DNA of 64,000 bases. It comes from DASUPK01 sp963695675. Its GTDB lineage: Bacteria > Actinomycetota > Thermoleophilia > Solirubrobacterales > 70-9. The notes under the pieces were generated by a model. That model was not told the origin of the DNA and did no database searches. It saw only the letters and a list, made by a program, of their open reading frames with translations. Positions 17,803 to 25,268 of the stretch are shown here, piece after piece (position 1 is the stretch's first letter; every line of letters begins with the position of its first letter). The stretch is taken from assembly GCA_963695675.1 (NCBI GenBank), contig CAVOGY010000005.1, positions 62,001 through 126,000 on the forward strand. Reading direction: 5' to 3'. The position numbers were made by a program, and so were the translations under genes.

Positions 17803-19268
17803 TCCTGGCTGGGAGGTGGCTCCTCGGCCGGCGGCTCCTCGGTGGGACCCTCGGACGGCTCATCGTCCGGAACGATCTCCTCCGGGGGCGCCTGGGGGGC
17901 GACCTCGGCCGTCGGCGGAGCGGCCTCCGCTTCCGCCGCTTCCACTGCCGGCGCAGCCTCCTCTGCCGACACAGCCTCGTCCTCCGGGGCATCCTCGGCA
18001 GGCGGCGGCTCTATGCCCTCGGGCGGCTCGGCGTCCTCGATGACGACGTCGTCGCTCGGCTCGCGGGTCGGCAGCTCCTGACCCTCGACCCGCTTCACGC
18101 TCAGCGAGAGGCGGCGGCGCGCATCCTCGACCTCGAGGATCTTCACCTTGAGCTCGTCGCCGGGCCGGACGACCTCGGCTGGGCTCTCCACGTGGTGCTG
18201 GGCCAGCTCCGAGATGTGGACCAGGCCCTCGACCCCCGGCAGAATCTGGACGAAGGCGCCGAACGCGACGATCTTGGTCACCTTGCCCTCGACGACGTCG
18301 CCCTCCTTGTACTCGTTGACGACGCGCTGCCACGGGTCCTCCTGGGTCTGCTTGAGGCCGAGTGAGATCCGCTGGCGATCGCGGTCGATGTCGAGCACCT
18401 TGACGCGCACTGTGTCGCCGATCGAGACGACCTCCGAGGGGTGGTTGACGTGACTCCAGGAGAGTTCGGAGATGTGGATCAGGCCGTCGATGCCCTCCAG
18501 GTCGACGAAGGCGCCGAAGTCGACGATGTTCGAGATCTTGCCCTCGACGACCTGGCCGGGCTGTAGCCGGCCGAGGATCTGCTCGCGTACCTCCTTGCGC
18601 TCCTCCTCGAGCACGGCGCGGCGGGAGAGCACCACGTTGTTGCGGGAGCGGTTGAGCTCGATCACCTTGCACTCGAGCTTCTCGCCCATGAACTCCTCGA
18701 GGTTCTGGACGCGGCGGATGTCGACGAGCGAGGCGGGCAGGAAGCCGCGCACGCCGAGGTCGAGGATGAGGCCGCCCTTGACCACCTCAATCACCGTTCC
18801 CTCGACCGGTTCGCCTGAGTCCGCCGCCCTCTCGATCCGGCGCCACGCCTTCTCGAAGCGGGCGCGCTTCTTGGAGAGGATCAGACGACCCTCCTGATCC
18901 TCCTTGGTGAGGACCAGCGCGTCGACCTCCTCGCCGAGCTCGACCTCCTCGGACGGCTTCACCGTCTTGCGAATCGAGAGCTCATTGGAGGGAATGACCC
19001 CCTCCGACTTGTAGCCGATGTCGACCAGGACCTCGTCTTGATCGATCCGGACGACCTTGCCGCTCACCACGTCCCCCTCGCTGAAGGGGTGGATCGTGGC
19101 GTCGTAATTGGGGACGAGCTTGCCGTCGACCTCAATCAGCACATTGTCCGAGCTCGGGGCGCCGTTGCCTGCGGTCTGCGGTTCCGCGCCCTCGCTCTGG
19201 CCGGTCTGCTGCTCAGATTCGGTGGTTGTGTCCGTCTCGGGCACGGCCGCACAGTGTGGCAGACGCAT
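17799..19268 (-). CDS. rpsA: 30S ribosomal protein S1
   Basis: Ribosomal protein S1 helps the small subunit bind mRNA. Four S1 repeats can be seen, beginning at SEGDVVSGKVVRIDQ, EPVEGTVIEVVKGG, GQVVEGKISNIVDFGAF and GDVVEGKVTKIVAFGAF. Each of the last two ends in GLIHISEL or GLVHISEL. The C-terminal 120 residues are an acidic Pro/Glu/Ala tail. Four repeats is the usual actinobacterial number. Two starts are possible: the ATG at 19268 used here, or a GTG at 19244 that opens directly at PETDTTTES. Neither has a clear Shine-Dalgarno sequence. It heads a coupled chain with coaE, the transglycosylase and the protease. The divergent flavoprotein gene starts 60 nt away. Confidence 0.95.
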   Translation of the reverse strand: MRLPHCAAVPETDTTTESEQQTGQSEGAEPQTAGNGAPSSDNVLIEVDGKLVPNYDATIHPFSEGDVVSGKVVRIDQDEVLVDIGYKSEGVIPSNELSIRKTVKPSEEVELGEEVDALVLTKEDQEGRLILSKKRARFEKAWRRIERAADSGEPVEGTVIEVVKGGLILDLGVRGFLPASLVDIRRVQNLEEFMGEKLECKVIELNRSRNNVVLSRRAVLEEERKEVREQILGRLQPGQVVEGKISNIVDFGAFVDLEGIDGLIHISELSWSHVNHPSEVVSIGDTVRVKVLDIDRDRQRISLGLKQTQEDPWQRVVNEYKEGDVVEGKVTKIVAFGAFVQILPGVEGLVHISELAQHHVESPAEVVRPGDELKVKILEVEDARRRLSLSVKRVEGQELPTREPSDDVVIEDAEPPEGIEPPPAEDAPEDEAVSAEEAAPAVEAAEAEAAPPTAEVAPQAPPEEIVPDDEPSEGPTEEPPAEEPPPSQD

Positions 19269-19313
19269 GACCGACGTATGGGCTGGCGGATCCGGTCTCG
19301 GCCTGACTTGCAC

Positions 19314-19319
19314 TACCTT
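19314..19319 (+). promoter_or_regulatory. -10-like TACCTT before the flavin oxidoreductase gene
   Basis: TACCTT ends 8 nt before the ATG at 19328 and supports that start over a TTG at 19319, which it would overlap. Confidence 0.45.
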
Positions 19320-19327
19320 TGCCACCG

Positions 19328-20500
19328 ATGCCGAGGCGCCTGACCAAGCGCGGCGATCAGCGCACGCCGCTGAGCGGAAGCTACGACGTGATCGTCTGCG
19401 GGGCAAGCTTCGCGGGCCTCACGGTCACCAGGCAGCTGGCTGGGTCGGGGGCCCGCGTCCTGGTGCTCGACCGCTATGAGATCGGCGAGCGCCCCACCTC
19501 GGCGTGCGGCATCCCCACCGAGTGGCTGCGCGTAATGGGACTCGAGGCCTCGGCGCGCCAGGAGTTCGGAGAGCTGGTGGTTCACACTCCGCACGGCACC
19601 TCGCGCTACGACCTGCCGTGGACCTTCTCCACGTTCGACTACCGGCAGCTCTGCGAGCTGCTCTGGGCGCAGTCCGACGCCGAGTTCGAGACGGCCAAAG
19701 TCAACGGGCGGAGCGGCGAGACCGTCCACACCGACCGCGGCGACGTCTCCGCCGCTTTGATCGTCGACGCTCTCGGCTGGCGCCGGATCCTGGCCTCGGA
19801 CGGCGGCTACCAGCCGCCCAACGCGCCGCTCTCGCGCGGGCTCGAGGTCCATCCCGAGGGCGGCGCGGACGATCTCGAGATCTGGATCGACCGCCGCTAC
19901 GTCCCGGCCGGCTACGGCTGGCGCTTCCCCGCACGCGATGAGCAGCGGATCGGCGTCGGCTCGTTCGATCCCCGCTTCCACGTCAAGGACACCACCGTCC
20001 TGCTCGCCGACGATCTCGAGCGACCGCCGGTGCGCTACCAGGGCAACTGGATCCCGCACAAGCTCCGGCCGGGGACCGAGGACGGGATCTTCTTCGTCGG
20101 CGACTCGGCCGGCCACTGCATTCCTCTGACGGCGGAAGGGATCAGGACGGCCTTCTACTTCGGCATCAAGCTCGGGGACGAGCTGCGCGCGGTCGTCGAG
20201 GGGCGCCGGGACCGCGGGGGCGCCCTGCGGAATTACGCTGAGTTCGTCGACGCCCACGAGTGGAAGTTCCGCTGGATGCTGCGCGCCCAGCGGCTCCTCC
20301 CGCGCCTCCCCGCGCGGCTGCAGCAGGCTGTGATCCGCGCCGCCGGTCGCAAGCGCATCGTCGACTGGGCGTTCGGGCACTACCTGCGCATCGCCCCGCC
20401 GGAGTTCGTCGAGCAATCGGGCTCACGGCTTCGCCATCAAGTCGCGGCCACACGCGGCCGCCCCCAGAGAAAAAAACGGGTCGCGCTGACGCGCGCCTAG
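19328..20500 (+). CDS. FAD-dependent oxidoreductase of the geranylgeranyl-reductase/FixC type
   Basis: The protein (390 residues from the ATG at 19328) begins with a FAD-binding Rossmann motif (DVIVCGASFAGLTVTRQLAG) ending in an acidic residue (VLVLDRYE). A second FAD motif, FFVGDSAGHCIPLTAEGI, lies about two thirds along, where GD contacts the flavin ribityl chain. The layout matches geranylgeranyl reductase/FixC-like monooxygenase-fold proteins, which act on lipid or quinone double bonds. The substrate here is unknown. A basic tail (RGRPQRKKRVALTRA) ends it. It is not in an obvious operon: rpsA diverges upstream and the DMT gene converges downstream. Confidence 0.85.
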   Translation: MPRRLTKRGDQRTPLSGSYDVIVCGASFAGLTVTRQLAGSGARVLVLDRYEIGERPTSACGIPTEWLRVMGLEASARQEFGELVVHTPHGTSRYDLPWTFSTFDYRQLCELLWAQSDAEFETAKVNGRSGETVHTDRGDVSAALIVDALGWRRILASDGGYQPPNAPLSRGLEVHPEGGADDLEIWIDRRYVPAGYGWRFPARDEQRIGVGSFDPRFHVKDTTVLLADDLERPPVRYQGNWIPHKLRPGTEDGIFFVGDSAGHCIPLTAEGIRTAFYFGIKLGDELRAVVEGRRDRGGALRNYAEFVDAHEWKFRWMLRAQRLLPRLPARLQQAVIRAAGRKRIVDWAFGHYLRIAPPEFVEQSGSRLRHQVAATRGRPQRKKRVALTRA

Positions 20501-20551
20501 CGCCGCGACCGGCGGCCGCTCAACGCGAAAGACGCGTATCCGCGGACCCGC

Positions 20552-20989
20552 TCAACGGACGACCAGATAGGTGCCGGCCAGCAGCAGCGCGACCCCCAGC
20601 CCCCGGCCGAGCGTGAGCGGCGTCTGCTCGAGACCGAGGAAGCCGATCTGGTCGAGGACGACCGAGGTCGTCAGTTGTCCAGTGACGGTGGCCGCGGCCA
20701 CCCCGCCGGCACCGATTTGGCTGACCAGGACGAGCGCCGAGAAGACGTAGGCAGCCCCAAGCGCTCCGCCGAGCAAGTAGTACCACTCGACGTGCGTTAC
20801 GTTCGACAGGCCCGCCGTCTTGCCGCTGATGGCGACGATCGCCGCCAGCAGCACGGTTCCCACTGCGAATGAGATAGTGGCCGCGGCGAAGTTCCCGGTC
20901 GACTTGCCAAGCCCGGCGTTGATCGGCGCCTGCAGGGCGATGCAGCCGCCGACGATGGCCATGATCAGGACGGCGAAGCCGCGATCCAT
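20552..20989 (-). CDS. DMT family transporter of the YdcZ (DUF606) type
   Basis: A 145-residue membrane protein with about five hydrophobic helices. The first (FAVLIMAIVGGCIALQAPIN) and the PINAGLGKSTGNFAAA segment are the hallmark of the YdcZ/DUF606 branch of the drug/metabolite transporter superfamily. These are half-size proteins thought to work as dimers. The substrate is unknown. Its ATG at 20989 is followed upstream by a GTGATCTTCG repeat unit, two copies of which lie before the divergent sigma factor gene. No Shine-Dalgarno sequence or TANNNT signal is obvious. Confidence 0.85.
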   Translation of the reverse strand: MDRGFAVLIMAIVGGCIALQAPINAGLGKSTGNFAAATISFAVGTVLLAAIVAISGKTAGLSNVTHVEWYYLLGGALGAAYVFSALVLVSQIGAGGVAAATVTGQLTTSVVLDQIGFLGLEQTPLTLGRGLGVALLLAGTYLVVR

Positions 20990-20992
20990 CGC

Positions 20993-21041
20993 GTGATCTT
21001 CGCCGATCCGGCGTGTCAGGAGGTCGAGGGTGTGATCTTCG
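20993..21041 (+). promoter_or_regulatory. two GTGATCTTCG direct repeats upstream of the sigma factor gene
   Basis: GTGATCTTCG occurs at 20993-21002 and 21032-21041, 39 nt apart. A near copy, GTGATCTTTC, is at 22350-22359, between the sigma gene and the peptide/ABC/kinase genes. The arrangement would suit a promoter element recognised by the sigma factor itself. A copy also occurs by chance inside coding sequence near 30995, so support is weak. Confidence 0.3.
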
Positions 21042-21105
21042 GGCCGAATTCGCGTTCAAGAACGGAATCTCCCGACGCCGTCGGGCCCGTAGTACGGGTG
21101 AACGG

Positions 21106-22236
21106 ATGACCCCTCCAGCGAAAAATGCGCGCTTGGCCACACGATTACTGGCGGGCCCCGCACTGCGCTTTCAGCCCGACGGCCGGCTGGTCTCCCTCGT
21201 CCGAGACGGCTACGAATCGGCCTTCGAGGAGATCTTCCGCCGCTACGGCGCCGCGCTTCGAAACTATGCCGCATCGATAGTCACCGCCCAGCGGGCGGAC
21301 GACGTCACGCAGGATGCATTCACCAAGGCATATCTGGCGTTACGTGGCACCGACAAGGAGATCCAGCTCCGTCCCTGGCTCTACCGGATCGTCCGCAACA
21401 CGGCGCTGACCAGCATCCGGGATGAGCCCAAGGGGCAGCTCGAGCTCGATGGCGCCTACTCCGCGGGCGTCGGCCCGGCAGAGCTGGCCGAGCAGCGCGA
21501 GGAGATCAAGCGACTGATGGCCGGCCTTCGGGAGCTTCCGGAGTCGCAGCGCGCGGCGATCGTGATGAGAGAGCTCGAGGGTCTCAGTCACGAGCAGATC
21601 GCAGCATCGCTCGGGCTCAGCGGCGGCGCCGTCAGGCAGTCGATCTACCGGGCTCGCCGCGCGCTCCGGGAGGGAGTCGGCCTCATCCTTCCAATGCCCG
21701 TTCTGCGAATACTGCTCGACGAGGGATTCGCGCAAGGGGCCTCAGCATCGGCGGCCGGAGGTGGGGCGGGAATCGCGATCAAGACAGGGGTCGCCGCGCT
21801 GCTCGCCGCAGGAACGGTGACCACCGGAGCCGTCATCAAGAACGACTTGAAGGCGCCCGCCAACGCGGACGCGACCCCGGCGAAGACGAAGGCCGACGCA
21901 GGAAGTAGTCGAGAGCTCGCGGACGCCTCGTCAGATGCCGGGCCGGGACGCGTCGGCGACGATCGCGTTGACGACAGCGGACCGGGTGGCGGCGGGCACG
22001 ATGGATCGAATGACGGAACGTCGGGCCGCAGCCAGAACAGCGGACCCGGAAGCGAGCATTCAGGCAGCGGATCGAGCGGCGGCTCCGGGTCCGATGACTC
22101 CCACTCCGGCTCGAGTGGATCGGGATTGAGCGGCTCGGCGTCGAGCGGCTCCTCCGGGTCGAGCGGCTCGGGCCAGCGGCTCGGGCACCAGCGGCTCGGG
22201 GACCAGCGGCTCGGGGTCGAGCGGCTCTGGGTCTGA
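21106..22236 (+). CDS. ECF-type RNA polymerase sigma factor with membrane segment and Gly/Ser-rich tail
   Basis: Residues 25-90 are sigma region 2 (YESAFEEIFRRYGAALRNYA, ADDVTQDAFTKAY, WLYRIVRN) and residues 120-190 are region 4 (LPESQRAAIVMRELEG, the helix-turn-helix SHEQIAASLGLSGGAVRQS). Unusually, a hydrophobic segment (GIAIKTGVAALLAAGTVTTG) follows. After it come well over 100 residues almost entirely of Gly, Ser, Asp and Thr. The tail changes frame near 22173, where GGGCCAGC appears to hold one extra C. Removing it extends the same Gly/Ser/Thr repeats to a TAG at 22330. The design suggests a sigma factor tethered to the membrane with an external or cell-wall tail. No anti-sigma gene is adjacent. 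The start is the ATG at 21106. Confidence 0.85.
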   Translation: MTPPAKNARLATRLLAGPALRFQPDGRLVSLVRDGYESAFEEIFRRYGAALRNYAASIVTAQRADDVTQDAFTKAYLALRGTDKEIQLRPWLYRIVRNTALTSIRDEPKGQLELDGAYSAGVGPAELAEQREEIKRLMAGLRELPESQRAAIVMRELEGLSHEQIAASLGLSGGAVRQSIYRARRALREGVGLILPMPVLRILLDEGFAQGASASAAGGGAGIAIKTGVAALLAAGTVTTGAVIKNDLKAPANADATPAKTKADAGSSRELADASSDAGPGRVGDDRVDDSGPGGGGHDGSNDGTSGRSQNSGPGSEHSGSGSSGGSGSDDSHSGSSGSGLSGSASSGSSGSSGSGQRLGHQRLGDQRLGVERLWV

Positions 22237-22364
22237 CGACTTGACTTCCGGCACGAGCGGCTCGGGCTCGAGCGGTCCGGGACCCGGATCCGACGACGGG
22301 TCGAGCAGCTCCGGCGACCCCCTGCCCTAGAACAGCCGGTCACGCCCGGGTGATCTTTCCGGTC

Positions 22365-22413
22365 CGTTCGAGTTAAGGGACTCGAACGAATCGTTCGAGT
22401 AAGGACTCGAACG
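22365..22413. promoter_or_regulatory. two tandem perfect 9-bp palindromes
   Basis: CGTTCGAGT at 22365-22373 pairs with ACTCGAACG at 22380-22388. The same pair recurs at 22392-22400 and 22405-22413. Loops are 6 and 4 nt, and the two units are 3 nt apart, so the middle two arms can also pair with each other. It lies between the sigma factor gene and the peptide gene, ending 29 nt before the peptide ATG. No T run follows, so an operator or RNA switch is more likely than a terminator. Confidence 0.7.
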
Positions 22414-22441
22414 CCCAAGATGACCAAGGAGGTTTCGTCAG

Positions 22442-22594
22442 ATGGCACACCGCAGACGACGTCGCCGGCGTCGCGGCAAGATCTCGGACGCGACTCCGGC
22501 ACAGCCGGGGACCAGCAGCACCAACAGCAACAGCGTCTCGGAGCCCAGCGTCAGCAACACGGGCGCCGGTGAGAGCAACGAGGGCGAAGACTGA
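22442..22594 (+). CDS. 50-residue Arg/Ser/Asn-rich peptide
   Basis: AAGGAGG at 22426-22432 is the best Shine-Dalgarno sequence in the window, 9 nt before this ATG, and marks a real translated start. The peptide begins MAH followed by eight consecutive Arg, then GKISD. The rest is a hydrophilic stretch dominated by Ser, Thr, Asn and Pro, with an acidic end (NEGED). There is no Cys, no hydrophobic signal helix and no recognised family. Its TGA stop overlaps the first possible codon of the ABC exporter (CTGA), and the exporter in turn overlaps a kinase gene. A role as secreted or phosphorylated peptide, or as a translational leader for the exporter, is inference. Confidence 0.6.
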   Translation: MAHRRRRRRRRGKISDATPAQPGTSSTNSNSVSEPSVSNTGAGESNEGED

Positions 22595-24444
22595 TCGCCC
22601 GCATTCGCTCGCTGTTCTCGACGCCGGCGGAGGGCGAGGCGCTGGTCAGCGCCTCGCCCTCGGTTCCGGTACGGGAGATCTTCCGGCGGTTCTGGCCGTA
22701 CGCCCGCCGGTACCGACGCTGGCTGGCGCTCAGCCTGGTGCTGATCGCGCTGGTCCCCCTGGTCGATACCGCGATGATCTGGATGTTCAAGGTGGTCGTC
22801 GACCAGGTCTTGGTCCCGCAGGACTTCGGGCCCTTCGTCTGGATCGCTGCGGCCTATATCGGCCTGACGCTGCTCGCCGGGGCACTCGGCTTCGCCGACG
22901 ACTACCTGGCGAACTGGATCGGAGAGCGCTTCCTGCTCGACCTGAGAACCAGGTTCTTCGCGCACCTGCAGGGGCTGTCCCTCGACTTCTTCGATCGCCG
23001 GAGACTCGGAGATCTGATCTCGCGGCTCACCGGCGACATCGCCTCGATCGAGGCCTTCGTGCTCTCGGGCGTGACCGACGCCCTCTCCTATCTGCTGCGC
23101 ATCCTCCTCTTCAGTGCCGCCCTCTTCTATCTGCAGTGGGACCTCGCCCTGGTCTCTTTGCTTGTCGCGCCGCTCTTCTGGTTCGCCGCGAAGCGCTTCT
23201 CCCGCGCGATCAAGGTCGCCTCCCGTGAAAAGCGCCGACGCAGCGGCTCGATCAGCGCCGTGGCGGAGGAGAGCCTCTCCAACGCCGCACTGGTCCAGGC
23301 CTACGGCCAGGAGGAGACCGAGGTGCAGCGCTTCCACCGGGAGAACCTGGGGAGCTACAAGGCCGAGATGGCGTCGACCCGGCTCAAGGCCCTCTACACA
23401 CCCCTGATCGACCTGATCGAGCTGAGCGGCGCGCTCCTCGTGATCGGGCTCGGCACCTGGGAGCTCTCCCAGGGACATCTGACACTCGGCGGCCTGCTCG
23501 TCTTCATGACGTTCCTCACCCAGCTCTACAGCCCGGTCCGCGGACTGAGCCGGCTGGTGAACCGGATCCACGCGGCCTCGGCCGCGGCTGAGCGGATCAT
23601 CGAGATGCTCGACCAGCAGCCGTCGGTGGTGGAGTCGTCGGGCGCCGTTGACCTCGGCCGGGCGCAGGGCAGGCTGGAGCTCGATCACGTCACCTTCCGG
23701 TACCCCGACACCGAGCGGAATGCGGTCTCGGCCGTCTCGCTCGCGGTCGAGCCAGGCGAGGTGCTCGCGCTGGTCGGCCCGAGCGGGGCCGGCAAGTCGA
23801 CGCTGACGAAGCTGCTGCTGCGCTTCTACGACCCGCATTTCGGCCGGATCGCGCTGGACGGCAGGGACCTGCGGGAGCTGACTCTGGGCTCGGTGCGCGA
23901 CAACGTCGCGCTGCTCCTGCAGGAGACCCTGGTCTTCGACGGCACGATCTACGAGAACATCGCCTACGGCCGCTGGCACGCAACCCGCGAGCAGGTGGAG
24001 GCGGCGGCGATCGCCGCCGACGCGCACCAGTTCATCTCCGAGCTTCCCGACGGCTACGAGACGGAAATCGGCCAGAAGGGCAGGCGGCTGTCCGGTGGGC
24101 AGCGCCAGCGAATCGCGATTGCCAGGGCGATGATCCGGGACGCTCCGGTGCTCATCCTCGACGAGCCGACGACGGGTGTCGACGCCGAGTCGGGCAGCCG
24201 GATCATGGGCCCGCTGCGCCGGCTGATCGGCGGTCGCACCACGATCGTGATTTCGCACAACCTGGTCACGGTGCGCGACGCCGATCGGATCGCCGTGCTC
24301 GAATCGGGTCGGGTCGTCGAGCTCGGCAGCCACGATGAGCTGATCAGCCGCGAGGGGACCTACGCGCGGCTCTACCGGTTGCATCACCGGGGGGCCGACG
24401 AGGAGTCGTCCCCGGCCGTGGTCGAGGTCGCGGTCGCGCCATGA
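22591..24444 (+). CDS. ABC exporter, fused membrane and ATPase domains
   Basis: An MsbA/LmrA-type half transporter that would work as a homodimer. The membrane domain has six helices, from WLALSLVLIALVPLVDTAMI onward, and the coupling region ELPDGYETEIGQKGRRLSGG is typical. The ATPase has Walker A GPSGAGKST, signature LSGGQRQRIAIARAM, Walker B VLILDEPTTG and the switch His in ISHNL. The start is problematic: the frame has no ATG, GTG or TTG between an in-frame stop at 22570 and the GTG at 22738, which would cut off the first helix. A CTG at 22591 overlapping the peptide stop is the best candidate, giving 617 residues. The last bases overlap the kinase ATG (ATGA). Confidence 0.92.
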   Translation: MIARIRSLFSTPAEGEALVSASPSVPVREIFRRFWPYARRYRRWLALSLVLIALVPLVDTAMIWMFKVVVDQVLVPQDFGPFVWIAAAYIGLTLLAGALGFADDYLANWIGERFLLDLRTRFFAHLQGLSLDFFDRRRLGDLISRLTGDIASIEAFVLSGVTDALSYLLRILLFSAALFYLQWDLALVSLLVAPLFWFAAKRFSRAIKVASREKRRRSGSISAVAEESLSNAALVQAYGQEETEVQRFHRENLGSYKAEMASTRLKALYTPLIDLIELSGALLVIGLGTWELSQGHLTLGGLLVFMTFLTQLYSPVRGLSRLVNRIHAASAAAERIIEMLDQQPSVVESSGAVDLGRAQGRLELDHVTFRYPDTERNAVSAVSLAVEPGEVLALVGPSGAGKSTLTKLLLRFYDPHFGRIALDGRDLRELTLGSVRDNVALLLQETLVFDGTIYENIAYGRWHATREQVEAAAIAADAHQFISELPDGYETEIGQKGRRLSGGQRQRIAIARAMIRDAPVLILDEPTTGVDAESGSRIMGPLRRLIGGRTTIVISHNLVTVRDADRIAVLESGRVVELGSHDELISREGTYARLYRLHHRGADEESSPAVVEVAVAP

Positions 24445-25262
24445 GCTCTTCAAACGGCTCGGTCAACGGTCTGCTCGCGGAGGGGGCCGCCCTCGCCGCG
24501 GGGTACGAGGTCCTCTCCCACCTGAGCCGAGGCCGCTCCCTTGATGTCTACGACGCCTGGAGCATCGAGCGCGATTGCCGCTGCATCGCCAAGCTGGTCC
24601 GGCCCGATCGACAGGCCGCCCGGGTGCGGAGACGGCTCGCCCGGGAGGGCGAGTTGCTGCTCGGGCTGATCCACCCGCACATCGTGCGGGCCTATGAGCT
24701 GAGGCGCCGGCCGAGAACGGTGCTGATCCTCGAGACCCTCGATGGCGAGACTGCCGAGCACATGATCGAGACGGCGCCGCAGCGACTGGCGATCGCCGAC
24801 GTCGCTCATCTCGGCGTCCAGCTGTGCTCGGCGATCGGATACCTGCACAGCCGCGGCTTTCTGCACCTGGACCTGAAGCCTTCGAACGTGATCGTCGAGA
24901 ACGGGCAGGCGCGGGTGATCGACCTCAGCCTCTCGCGTCGGCCGGGGCCGGTGCCGCGCGGTGCTGGGACTCCTCCCTATCTCTCACCCGAGCAGGCCCG
25001 TGGCGGCCGGGGCGACTTCGCAACCGACGTCTGGGGGATCGGGGCCACGCTGTACGAGGCGGCGACGGGAGCGCGGCCGTTTCCGGACGCGAGGCCCGGG
25101 AGCTACCCGCAGCTCGAGCGGCGGGTGCCCTCGGTGGCCGAGAGCAGGCGGGCGCCTGCGGCGTTCGTCGGGCTGATCGGCGCCTGCCTTTCCCCTGAGC
25201 CGTCGGATCGGCCATCGGTGGCCGAGCTCGCCGACGAGCTGGACGGGGTTATCGGCGGCTGA
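24441..25262 (+). CDS. stand-alone serine/threonine protein kinase-like protein
   Basis: A 273-residue cytoplasmic kinase-fold protein with no sensor or membrane domain. Lys51 (CIAKLV) fits the ATP lysine. The catalytic loop is HLDLKPSN at 142-149, keeping Asp144 and Asn149 but with Leu instead of the usual Arg. The metal motif is DLS at 161-163 instead of DFG. GTPPYLSPEQA is a normal activation-segment end, and VWGIGATLYEAATG a normal helix F. The Gly-rich loop (LSRGRSLDVYDA) is poor. All residues strictly needed for phosphotransfer are present, so activity is possible. The ATG overlaps the exporter stop, so exporter and kinase are made together; phosphorylation of the peptide or exporter is speculative. 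Confidence 0.88.
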   Translation: MSSSNGSVNGLLAEGAALAAGYEVLSHLSRGRSLDVYDAWSIERDCRCIAKLVRPDRQAARVRRRLAREGELLLGLIHPHIVRAYELRRRPRTVLILETLDGETAEHMIETAPQRLAIADVAHLGVQLCSAIGYLHSRGFLHLDLKPSNVIVENGQARVIDLSLSRRPGPVPRGAGTPPYLSPEQARGGRGDFATDVWGIGATLYEAATGARPFPDARPGSYPQLERRVPSVAESRRAPAAFVGLIGACLSPEPSDRPSVAELADELDGVIGG

Positions 25263-25268
25263 CCGCGG

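Noticed and set aside
22060..22236. Minisatellite or mobile repeat in the sigma factor tail
   Set aside because: The repeated AGCGGCTCGGG units encode Gly/Ser in frame and are explained by the low-complexity protein tail.
22380..22400. LexA-type SOS box in the double palindrome (GAAC...GTTC)
   Set aside because: Spacing between GAAC and GTTC is five bases, not the four of actinobacterial LexA sites, and the neighbouring genes are not SOS genes.
22438..24453. Long minus-strand open frame opposite the ABC exporter
   Set aside because: Antisense shadow; the exporter has all ATPase motifs on the plus strand.
22442..25262. Lanthipeptide cluster (peptide, kinase domain, exporter)
   Set aside because: The peptide has no Cys, and the kinase lacks the lyase and cyclase domains of class III/IV synthetases.
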